16,905 nucleotides of DNA from CANLWN01 sp039815505 (GTDB taxonomy: Bacteria; Bacteroidota; Bacteroidia; Flavobacteriales; Flavobacteriaceae). This document shows positions 6,925 to 13,718 of this stretch, piece by piece. A program made the translations under genes and the position numbers. The notes beneath the pieces were generated by a model. That model was not told where the DNA came from, did no database searches, and saw only the letters and a list, made by a program, of their open reading frames with translations. Each line of letters begins with the position of its first letter. Within the stretch, counting starts at the first letter, position 1. The stretch is taken from the NCBI GenBank assembly GCA_039815505.1, contig JBCBZE010000036.1, forward strand, positions 1 to 16,905, read 5' to 3'.

Positions 6925-7629
6925 TTAGGGAACTACGGCCATGGTGGCGATATAAACGCTAATACCTTCGGAACTTTGTAAAGCTCTTGCGCAAGCCTCA
7001 AGGGTAGCCCCCGTGGTAATAACATCATCTACCAATAAAACACTTTTGTTTTTTAAAAGGGAGGGATCGGCAACGGTATACAGTTCATTACTACTTTGCC
7101 ATCGGTACCATCTATTTTTTTTAGTTTGGGTTTTCGTATTTGCGGTTTTTATGAGTAGGCCTGCCAAATAGATGGCATTTAAATGATAGGCCAGTCTTTG
7201 ACCAAATAGGGTGACTTGATTATATCCCCTCTTTCTTAGTTTACGTTTGTGCAAGGGAACGGGAATTATATAATCAATATGATGTAAAGCCTTCCCCTCC
7301 TTAAGCAATATACCAAACCAATCACCTAGAAATGTTCCTATTTGTTGTTGGTTTTTATACTTTAAATAGTGAATTAAACGTTTTACTATGCCGTTTTCTG
7401 TGTAAAATAAGAAGGAATTTGCCTTTTCAATAGGAATTCTGCCATAGAAAATATGGTCAACGGGGTTTTCATCGATGAAATTATACTCGGTGAGTGGTAG
7501 CTGATTTCGACAAACTGTACACAATAATCGTTCACCTTTATGCATGTGTGTATTACATCCAAAACATACCTCTGGCACTAGGATTGTGTTGATATCATTT
7601 AGTATATTTGACAGCTTGGAATAATACAA
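6925..7629 (-). CDS. comF: ComF-family phosphoribosyltransferase-like protein, TTG start
   Basis: A 234-residue cytoplasmic protein of the ComF (GntX) family, linked to use of incoming DNA and natural competence in other bacteria. The N-terminal zinc ribbon has Cys22, Cys25, Cys37 and Cys40 in two C-x2-C pairs. P-V-P-L-H-K-R-K-L-R-K-R-G-Y-N-Q (about 123-138) and the PRPP-binding loop L-L-V-D-D-V-I-T-T-G-A-T (198-209) give the type I phosphoribosyltransferase fold. The start is TTG at 7629-7627: a stop codon lies two codons upstream, and the first ATG (codon 30) would remove half of the zinc site. GTG at codon 18 is the other possibility. It diverges from the coiled-coil gene with only 38 bases between start codons, so promoters must be packed there or lie within coding DNA. 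Confidence 0.92.
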   Translation of the reverse strand: MYYSKLSNILNDINTILVPEVCFGCNTHMHKGERLLCTVCRNQLPLTEYNFIDENPVDHIFYGRIPIEKANSFLFYTENGIVKRLIHYLKYKNQQQIGTFLGDWFGILLKEGKALHHIDYIIPVPLHKRKLRKRGYNQVTLFGQRLAYHLNAIYLAGLLIKTANTKTQTKKNRWYRWQSSNELYTVADPSLLKNKSVLLVDDVITTGATLEACARALQSSEGISVYIATMAVVP

Positions 7630-7667
7630 ATCTTAAAAAGATAACCTACTTAATTTACCCTAATTGA

Positions 7668-8564
7668 ATGAATGTTCAAGATAACAAATTCAACTATAAG
7701 ATTATCCTTGCTGCTTTGGTTGCCGTAATCGTGGGTATTCTTATAGCCTTCTATTATAGCTATGCGCAATCCTCGGCCCAAATAAACTTTTTGGAAGAAG
7801 AAAAAAGTTTGTTGGTCAAGGATCTTACGTTGATGAAAACCGAAGTAGATAGGCTTTCAGCCCTCAACGAGGTGAATGAAATAGAGCTTCAGGATTCCAG
7901 GTTTCGGGTACAACAACTACTTGATTCGGTAGGGAGACTAAATTTTACGGTAGATAAATTAAGGGAATACAAGAAAGAGCTGAGACAGTTGGAATCTAGG
8001 CATGACAGTCTTAAATTAAAAAATAATTTCCTGAAGTATAATAATATGCTGCTCTCCGATAAATATGATGAGACCAGTAAGAAAATTGAGGAGTTAAGGG
8101 GTAAAAGTAGCAGTCTGGCAGAGGCAGAGGCACTTTTACGGAAGAAAAACAAAGAATTAAGTAGCGAGCTAAAGACCAAGAACTATCTTAAACTTCAAAA
8201 TTCTGAGGGTAGTGGCTTTAGATTGCGCAACGGAAGACCTATAAAAACCAATAAGGCTTCGACTATAGAGAAACTTAGGGGGTGTGTTACCGTAATTGGC
8301 AATCCCAATTCCAGAAGTGAGGAAAGAGTGCTTTATTTTCAATTTTTAGGCCCAAACAAAGAGATTATCGAGGATAATGCCAATACTATTTCCGTAAATG
8401 GAAATATCTACAGTAAAAGGGTAGAACTGGTTTTTATGGGTGAACAGGTAAGCGTTTGCGATGTAATTACCGTACCCTCTGCTTCCTTGGTGGAAGGTAC
8501 ATATACCTTCAATGTTTTCGAGGATGAAAAATTACTTACCTCCTCTGAATTTCAGTTAAAATAA
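7668..8564 (+). CDS. Membrane-anchored coiled-coil protein with C-terminal beta-domain, function unknown
   Basis: A 298-residue protein that I do not recognise beyond a general type seen in flavobacteria. A short cytoplasmic lead (1-10) is followed by one membrane helix (11-30) and a long, charged, heptad-like helical region (about 38-175) rich in Leu, Lys and Glu, which should form a coiled coil in the periplasm. A compact beta-rich domain follows (about 190-298) with G-C-V-T-V-I-G-N-P-N-S and Y-F-Q-F-L-G-P-N. The only cysteines, Cys206 and Cys264, are both in this last domain and could form a disulphide. In-frame TGA directly abuts the ATG, fixing the start. glyS follows after 37 bases and may share its transcript. 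A role as an envelope spacer or scaffold is a guess; nothing enzymatic is seen. Confidence 0.75.
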   Translation: MNVQDNKFNYKIILAALVAVIVGILIAFYYSYAQSSAQINFLEEEKSLLVKDLTLMKTEVDRLSALNEVNEIELQDSRFRVQQLLDSVGRLNFTVDKLREYKKELRQLESRHDSLKLKNNFLKYNNMLLSDKYDETSKKIEELRGKSSSLAEAEALLRKKNKELSSELKTKNYLKLQNSEGSGFRLRNGRPIKTNKASTIEKLRGCVTVIGNPNSRSEERVLYFQFLGPNKEIIEDNANTISVNGNIYSKRVELVFMGEQVSVCDVITVPSASLVEGTYTFNVFEDEKLLTSSEFQLK

Positions 8565-8575
8565 TTATCGCTTTT

Positions 8576-8602
8576 TTGGGCTAAAACTCTATTTTTGCCC
8601 AA
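8576..8602 (+). repeat. Inverted repeat overlapping the glyS start codon
   Basis: TTGGGC (8576-8581) and GCCCAA (8597-8602) form a perfect six-base inverted repeat with a 15-base loop; its last base is the A of the glyS ATG. In a transcript coming from the upstream gene this could partly hide the start codon. There is no T-run after it, so it is not an ordinary terminator. It may be chance. Confidence 0.35.
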
Positions 8603-10152
8603 TGGTAAATCAAGAAGACAAATTCAAAAAAGTTATTTCCCACGCCAAGGAATATGGTTATGTATTCCAATCTAGCGAAATCTATGATGGGCTTAGCGCT
8701 GTGTACGATTATGCCCAGAATGGAGCAGAATTAAAAAAAAACATTAGGGAATACTGGTGGAAGGCCATGGTACAGATGAATGGAAATATTGTTGGAATAG
8801 ATGCCGCAATATTCATGCACCCCACTACTTGGAAAGCTTCTGGCCATGTAGATGCCTTTAATGACCCACTTATAGATAACAAGGATTCTAAAAAGAGGTA
8901 TAGGGCAGATGTCCTTATCGAGGATTATGTTGCAAAGATAGAGACTAAGATAGACAAGGAAGTGGCCAAAGCATCAAAACGCTTTGGAGATGCTTTTGAT
9001 AAGGAGCAGTTTCTTGCCACCAATCCGCGAGTTGTACAATATCAGGAAAAAACGGCCACTATTCTAAAACGTATGGGGCGGTCCTTGGAAAATGAGGATT
9101 TGGCCGATGTAAAAGCACTCATTGAGGAATTGGGGATCGTTTGTCCCGTATCCGGATCCAAAAACTGGACCGATGTAAAACAGTTCAACTTAATGTTCGG
9201 CACTAAATTGGGGGCATCTGCCGATAGTGCTATGGACCTTTATTTGCGCCCGGAAACCGCACAGGGTATTTTTGTTAATTTTTTAAATGTGCAGAAAACC
9301 GGACGTATGAAAATACCGTTCGGGATTGCACAAGTGGGTAAAGCATTTAGAAATGAAATTGTGGCGCGTCAGTTTATTTTTCGCCAACGAGAGTTTGAAC
9401 AGATGGAGATGCAATTTTTCGTTCGGCCAGGCTCGCAGGCGGAATGGTACCAAAAATGGAAGGAAAACCGCCTAAAATGGCATTTGTCCCTTGGGATGGG
9501 TCAAGAAAATTATCGTTTTCACGATCATGATAAATTGGCCCATTATGCGGATGCGGCGGCAGACATAGAGTTTAAGTTCCCATTTGGGTTCAAGGAGTTG
9601 GAGGGCATACACTCCAGAACCGATTTTGATTTGGGAAGCCATGAAAAACATTCAGGAAAGAAGTTACAATATTTTGATCCCGAACTCAATGAAAGTTACG
9701 TGCCCTATGTAGTGGAGACTTCCATAGGATTGGATCGTATGTTCTTGGCCGTGTTTTCCAATTCGTTGCAAGAAGAGGCATTGGAGAACGGAACGTCGAG
9801 AACCGTACTTAAGCTACCCGCAGTCCTGGCACCTACCAAGGCTGCGATATTACCTTTGGTCAAAAAAGATGGCTTGCCAGAAATTGCCCATGAAATCGTC
9901 AATACCCTAAAATGGGATTTTAACGTTATTTATGATGAGAAGGATGCCGTAGGGCGCAGGTATCGAAGACAGGATGCTGCGGGCACCCCTTTTTGTATTA
10001 CGGTAGATCACCAGACCCTAGAGGACAAAACGGTAACTATTAGACATAGGGATTCTATGAAACAAGAACGCGTGCATATGGAAACCTTAAGTACCATTAT
10101 TTCCAAAGAGGTGGATATGAAGCATTGGTTAAAAAAGTTGGAGCGGGCCTAA
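8602..10152 (+). CDS. glyS: Glycyl-tRNA synthetase, class II homodimer type
   Basis: A 516-residue enzyme that charges tRNA-Gly with glycine. It is the single-chain (alpha2) form, not the separate alpha and beta subunit form. Class II signatures are visible: motif 1 region A-V-Y-D-Y-A-Q-N-G (33-41), P-E-T-A-Q-G-I-F (217-224), motif 2 F-R-N-E-I (249-253) followed by F-R-Q-R-E-F-E-Q-M-E, and motif 3 S-I-G-L-D-R (374-379). The anticodon-binding domain fills about residues 400-516. The zinc-ribbon cysteines known in other members appear mostly replaced here (Asn93, Ser96, Cys181, Ser184), giving C-P-V-S-G where others have C-P-x-C-G. The gene follows the coiled-coil gene by 37 bases, and its stop codon is interleaved with that of the convergent TonB receptor. 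Confidence 0.97.
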   Translation: MVNQEDKFKKVISHAKEYGYVFQSSEIYDGLSAVYDYAQNGAELKKNIREYWWKAMVQMNGNIVGIDAAIFMHPTTWKASGHVDAFNDPLIDNKDSKKRYRADVLIEDYVAKIETKIDKEVAKASKRFGDAFDKEQFLATNPRVVQYQEKTATILKRMGRSLENEDLADVKALIEELGIVCPVSGSKNWTDVKQFNLMFGTKLGASADSAMDLYLRPETAQGIFVNFLNVQKTGRMKIPFGIAQVGKAFRNEIVARQFIFRQREFEQMEMQFFVRPGSQAEWYQKWKENRLKWHLSLGMGQENYRFHDHDKLAHYADAAADIEFKFPFGFKELEGIHSRTDFDLGSHEKHSGKKLQYFDPELNESYVPYVVETSIGLDRMFLAVFSNSLQEEALENGTSRTVLKLPAVLAPTKAAILPLVKKDGLPEIAHEIVNTLKWDFNVIYDEKDAVGRRYRRQDAAGTPFCITVDHQTLEDKTVTIRHRDSMKQERVHMETLSTIISKEVDMKHWLKKLERA

Positions 10153-12224
10153 AGGCGATAATTTAATCCCAAACTGCCATAATAATTTCTGCCGTCCCCA
10201 GGATTGAAGAACCTAGGTTCGGCTCCTCCAAAACCTACGGCATTTATCAATACAGATCTTGCATAATTGGTATTGAATAGATTGTTTATACCAAAATCCA
10301 AACGACCCGTCAATCTTTTGGAAAATACCCTCTTATAACCCAAACGGGTATTGAATACATTAAAACTTTCACTAGATAGTAAATTGGCGTCCGTTAAGGG
10401 AATAGCACCAACATATTGATGTGTAGTATTCCAATAAAAACCATCATTATGCCGTATTCGTACACCAGAATTTAGGCGATGTCTTGGAACTCCCGTAAGT
10501 GGGTTGCCAGAGAAGTTATTGTCCCCGTCCACAAAATCCACAAAACTATGATCATTAAAGGTATACCCTAGAAAAGGGCTTACTCTTAATGTTGTGGAAA
10601 TGGGAATGATTAGATTCATATCAAATTCCAATCCTTGATGCCTTGTACTACCCGCATTTCTACCAATAAATTGATCTTCTTCGATTCTTTGGGCCACTAA
10701 TAGGTTATTAATATCCATACGGTATATCGCCATGGTGATACGCAACCTGTTTTCAATGGATAAAATTCGGGTTCCCAGTTCGTAATTTGTGCCTGTTTCC
10801 TGGGAAATTTCTGGATTTAAGGCCCCATCGGGAGTTAACGTTTCTTCAAAGCCCGGATTGGAAAACCCCCTGCTAATATTTCCATAGATTATATTTCCCT
10901 TTGATAGATTGTACGTAAGACTAAGGCTTGGTAATGCAATAGTGGAAAAGTCTCTTTCCGCACTTGTATCTTCCAAGCCGGAATTGAACCGATCCCGAAA
11001 GTCGTAGTGTGTAGCATTTATATTAAGCCCTGCTTGTACGTTAAAATTTGAAGTAAGTGATATGGAAAACGTGCCAAAAATGTTCAACTGTCGTCTAAAT
11101 TCCTTGGTATTGCCAATTCGGTTCCCCAGTAAGCTACCGTTTCCATTATTCTCCCTAAACCTATTTATAAAAGTATCTCCGTTGAATTCATCGTGATAAA
11201 GCTCTGTCCCCAAAGAATAGCGCGTCGATTTTTGACCAAGAGTTAGGCTTCCTGAAAACCTGGTCCTAAACCCATAGCCATTGGTAAATTGATCCACAAT
11301 ATTGAAGGGTCTGGCCTCATACTGGTCAAGATAGGTATAATAAATACTTGAAGTATTTTCCAACCGGGAGCTGAAAGAATGCGTATAGGAAGCCCCCACC
11401 AACGTATATTTATTGCTCTCAAAACCCTGTGCTGCCAGCCAATTGGCCGCTGCTCGCCTCGGATTTTCGTCAAAATCCGATCGGCTAAGAGAACTCGGAA
11501 TCTGTGCGGTATAGTCCACATAATTCAACAAAAAGGCGATGGCGTTTTTTGCATTGAAACGATACGAGGTATTTAACAAAATTCCATCTCTGTCAAAACT
11601 ATTGTTTTCCCGAAAGCCATCGGTCTCTAAATGACCGTATTGTAGGCCAAATGCAAACGAATTGTCCCTATGATCAAAACTAAGGTTGTTTTTCAAGAGA
11701 CTAAAGGAGCCAAGCGTAAAATTATTGCTTAAACTTGTGGATTCGAATTTATTTTCCTTGGTTTTTAATAAAATGGCGCCGCCTAAGTTTGCACCATATG
11801 CCGTACCCTTGGGCCCTTTTATCACCTCTATTTGACCTAAATTCTCTAGATCATAGGTTTCGATCGTTGAAAACCCAGAACCATTGGTTACCGGAATATC
11901 ATTATAATAAAGGCGTAATTTATCGGTGCCGAAAGGAGTACGCGCACCAATACCTCGTATGGTAATTCTATTGGTGTTGAGCGCTCCTGATAAAACATAA
12001 ACGCCTGGAATTTGATTAATGGATGAGGTTACGTCTATAGGACTATAATTTTGAAAGACTTCCGCACCTATGGTACTTGATGGAACAATTCCCGTTGCAC
12101 TTTTGATCTTTGTTGCATCAAACAAAATTACCCCCTCCAATTGGGTTATACTATCATTTTTGGTGTCTTGGGCAATAGATATAGATACGGTAAGGAGAAC
12201 AAAAAAGAAAAAACAGGCCTTCAT
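10149..12224 (-). CDS. TonB-dependent outer-membrane receptor
   Basis: A 691-residue outer-membrane transporter that takes up a ligand using energy passed on by TonB. A signal peptide (1-19, ending S-I-A-Q) leads to a mature N-terminus with a possible TonB box near L-E-G-V-I-L-F (29-35). The plug domain (about 45-157) shows I-R-G-I-G-A-R-T-P-F-G, a Y-Y-N-D-I-P strand and I-E-V-I-K-G-P-K-G-T-A-Y-G. The remaining 530 or so residues alternate beta strands and polar loops, forming the 22-strand barrel. It has no carboxypeptidase-like N-terminal domain and no SusD gene beside it, so it is not a SusC-type glycan importer; a siderophore, metal complex or vitamin is more likely. It lies 31 bases behind the small barrel gene and is probably cotranscribed with it. 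The ligand is not known. Confidence 0.95.
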   Translation of the reverse strand: MKACFFFFVLLTVSISIAQDTKNDSITQLEGVILFDATKIKSATGIVPSSTIGAEVFQNYSPIDVTSSINQIPGVYVLSGALNTNRITIRGIGARTPFGTDKLRLYYNDIPVTNGSGFSTIETYDLENLGQIEVIKGPKGTAYGANLGGAILLKTKENKFESTSLSNNFTLGSFSLLKNNLSFDHRDNSFAFGLQYGHLETDGFRENNSFDRDGILLNTSYRFNAKNAIAFLLNYVDYTAQIPSSLSRSDFDENPRRAAANWLAAQGFESNKYTLVGASYTHSFSSRLENTSSIYYTYLDQYEARPFNIVDQFTNGYGFRTRFSGSLTLGQKSTRYSLGTELYHDEFNGDTFINRFRENNGNGSLLGNRIGNTKEFRRQLNIFGTFSISLTSNFNVQAGLNINATHYDFRDRFNSGLEDTSAERDFSTIALPSLSLTYNLSKGNIIYGNISRGFSNPGFEETLTPDGALNPEISQETGTNYELGTRILSIENRLRITMAIYRMDINNLLVAQRIEEDQFIGRNAGSTRHQGLEFDMNLIIPISTTLRVSPFLGYTFNDHSFVDFVDGDNNFSGNPLTGVPRHRLNSGVRIRHNDGFYWNTTHQYVGAIPLTDANLLSSESFNVFNTRLGYKRVFSKRLTGRLDFGINNLFNTNYARSVLINAVGFGGAEPRFFNPGDGRNYYGSLGLNYRL

Positions 12225-12255
12225 TTAGATGGATATCAGGCGCTAAAATTAGGCA

Positions 12256-12777
12256 TTAAAACCGAAAACCTACGGAAAGACCTATTCTATACATAAAGGA
12301 ATCCTGAAAATCCTCCGGATTAACGTTACGGCCAAACCCGCCATTGACTTCCAAAGCAAATTTTTGACTTTGTGTTACCCATTTGTTTCCCAACCCCAGG
12401 CCAAGGGCCAATGTGCTGTATTCACTATTGCTGGAGGAAATTCCATCGCCGGTGTTTTCTTCTTCTCCTGTGTAATAAAGGCCAAAAACCTCTGCAAAGA
12501 AACCGCTTCTAGGGCCATAACCAAAATAAGCCCTAAAATTAGGGCCAATGCCAAAATCTCCGTTATAATCCAAAGCGTCATTATCAAAATAAACAGTTCC
12601 TCCAACACTGGTGTCCTCATTTAAAAAATATTCATAGGAGCCCTCCAAAGTGGTTGTTGCCAAAAAAAGCCCTGCATTGAATTTAATTTCACTATCGTTT
12701 TGGAATTGAGGGTACGCCTGTGCATCTACGGTATATATGGTGCCAAGCAGCACAAAAATGACGTATATTTTTTTCAT
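12256..12777 (-). CDS. Small outer-membrane beta-barrel protein (DUF3575-like)
   Basis: A 173-residue predicted outer-membrane protein. A signal peptide (1-20, ending V-D-A-Q) is followed by repeated amphipathic strands with aromatic and glycine residues (for example G-P-N-F-R-A-Y-F-G-Y and G-F-F-A-E-V-F-G-L-Y-Y) and a final strand ending in G-F-R-F, the type of C-terminal aromatic signal read by the barrel assembly machinery. The size fits an eight-strand barrel like those of the DUF3575 and OmpW-like groups. It is the first gene of a likely two-gene transcript with the TonB-dependent receptor, so it may assist that receptor or share its regulation. No start-site doubt: Met-Lys-Lys leads straight into the signal peptide. 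The barrel call is firm; the family name is tentative. Confidence 0.8.
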   Translation of the reverse strand: MKKIYVIFVLLGTIYTVDAQAYPQFQNDSEIKFNAGLFLATTTLEGSYEYFLNEDTSVGGTVYFDNDALDYNGDFGIGPNFRAYFGYGPRSGFFAEVFGLYYTGEEENTGDGISSSNSEYSTLALGLGLGNKWVTQSQKFALEVNGGFGRNVNPEDFQDSFMYRIGLSVGFRF

Positions 12778-12831
12778 GGTGTACGTTTTTGTCTTATCTC
12801 TTAAATCAAATCTCGTTCCAAAATGTGTGAT

Positions 12832-12865
12832 TTGGTATTTTTTTCATGCGCCGGGATAATCTTTG
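12832..12865 (+). promoter_or_regulatory. Weak candidate promoter for xth
   Basis: TTG at 12832-12834 is followed after 22 bases by TAATCTTTG (12857-12865), which is the -7 consensus TAnnTTTG with one extra base between its halves. The predicted start of transcription is near 12870, about 35 bases before the ATG. The 127-base divergent gap contains no better match on this strand. Confidence 0.3.
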
Positions 12866-12904
12866 TTTCTCTTTCATTACTTTTAATCCGTCTAAAAAAG
12901 TACA

Positions 12905-13666
12905 ATGAAAATTATCTCCTATAATGTAAATGGCATTCGCGCGGCCCTCAACAAAGGTTTTATCCAATGGTTACAAAGTGTTGATCCTGACGTAATATGT
13001 TTACAGGAAATTAAGGCAAATGAAGATCAACTGGATCTAAAGGTATTTGAAAAAGCTGGATACCCCTTTAACTATTGGTATAGCGCTCAAAAAAAAGGAT
13101 ATAGTGGAGTGGCTATTTTGTCCAAGGAGAAACCAGATCATGTGGAATTTGGGACCGGGATAGACTATATGGATTTTGAAGGCAGAAATCTTAGGGCCGA
13201 TTTTAACGGTATTTCGATCATGAGTATGTATTTGCCTTCCGGATCCAATATGGATCGTCTTGAGTTTAAATTGAAATATATGGCAGATTTCAAGGAGTAT
13301 GCAGGTCTTCTTAGGAAAACGCACCCCAATCTGATCGTTTGTGGAGACTATAATATTTGTCATGAAGCTATAGATATTCATGACCCTGTAAGAAACAAGA
13401 ATGTATCCGGGTTCTTACCTGTTGAGCGCGAGTGGATCGGAAATTTTATGGATGACGGTTTTATAGACAGTTTTAGATACTTCAATAAGGAACCCCACAA
13501 CTATACGTGGTGGAGCTATAGGGCCAATGCGCGGAATAATAATAAAGGTTGGCGCTTGGACTACGGTATGGTAAGTAGATCGTTGGAGGACCAATTAAAA
13601 CGATCTATTATCTTATCGGAGGCCAAACACAGTGATCATTGTCCCATTTTATTGGAATTGGAATAA
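12905..13666 (+). CDS. xth: Exodeoxyribonuclease III / AP endonuclease
   Basis: A 253-residue cytoplasmic DNA-repair nuclease of the ExoIII (Xth) family, which cuts the backbone at abasic sites and removes blocked 3' ends during base excision repair. The metal and catalytic residues are all present: Asn7-type start S-Y-N-V-N-G-I-R, Glu35 in L-Q-E-I-K, Tyr109 in M-Y-L-P-S-G, Asp148 and Asn150 in G-D-Y-N, Asp219 in W-R-L-D-Y, and the final Asp244-His245 in H-S-D-H-C-P. Length and order are as usual for the family. The gene is transcribed alone, divergent from the barrel protein, and ends at a strong hairpin terminator that it shares with the convergent adhesin gene. Whether it prefers exonuclease or AP endonuclease activity cannot be told. 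Confidence 0.96.
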   Translation: MKIISYNVNGIRAALNKGFIQWLQSVDPDVICLQEIKANEDQLDLKVFEKAGYPFNYWYSAQKKGYSGVAILSKEKPDHVEFGTGIDYMDFEGRNLRADFNGISIMSMYLPSGSNMDRLEFKLKYMADFKEYAGLLRKTHPNLIVCGDYNICHEAIDIHDPVRNKNVSGFLPVEREWIGNFMDDGFIDSFRYFNKEPHNYTWWSYRANARNNNKGWRLDYGMVSRSLEDQLKRSIILSEAKHSDHCPILLELE

Positions 13667-13697
13667 AAAAAGCGCCGGATAAGTCTGGCGCTTTTTT
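13665..13697. terminator. Bidirectional Rho-independent terminator between xth and the adhesin gene
   Basis: The stem AGCGCCGGA (13671-13679) pairs with TCTGGCGCT (13684-13692), including one G-T wobble, around the four-base loop TAAG. An A-run on the left and a T-run on the right extend the stem and give a U-tail in both directions. It directly follows the xth stop and lies 21 bases from the adhesin stop, so it can end both convergent transcripts. Confidence 0.92.
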
Positions 13698-13718
13698 GTA
13701 AAACAATACGTGGTTAGG

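Noticed and set aside
8590..8597. TATTTTTG as a glyS promoter -7 box
   Set aside because: It matches TAnnTTTG, but transcription would start at or inside the ATG, and the nearest TTG is only 11 bases upstream rather than 17-23.
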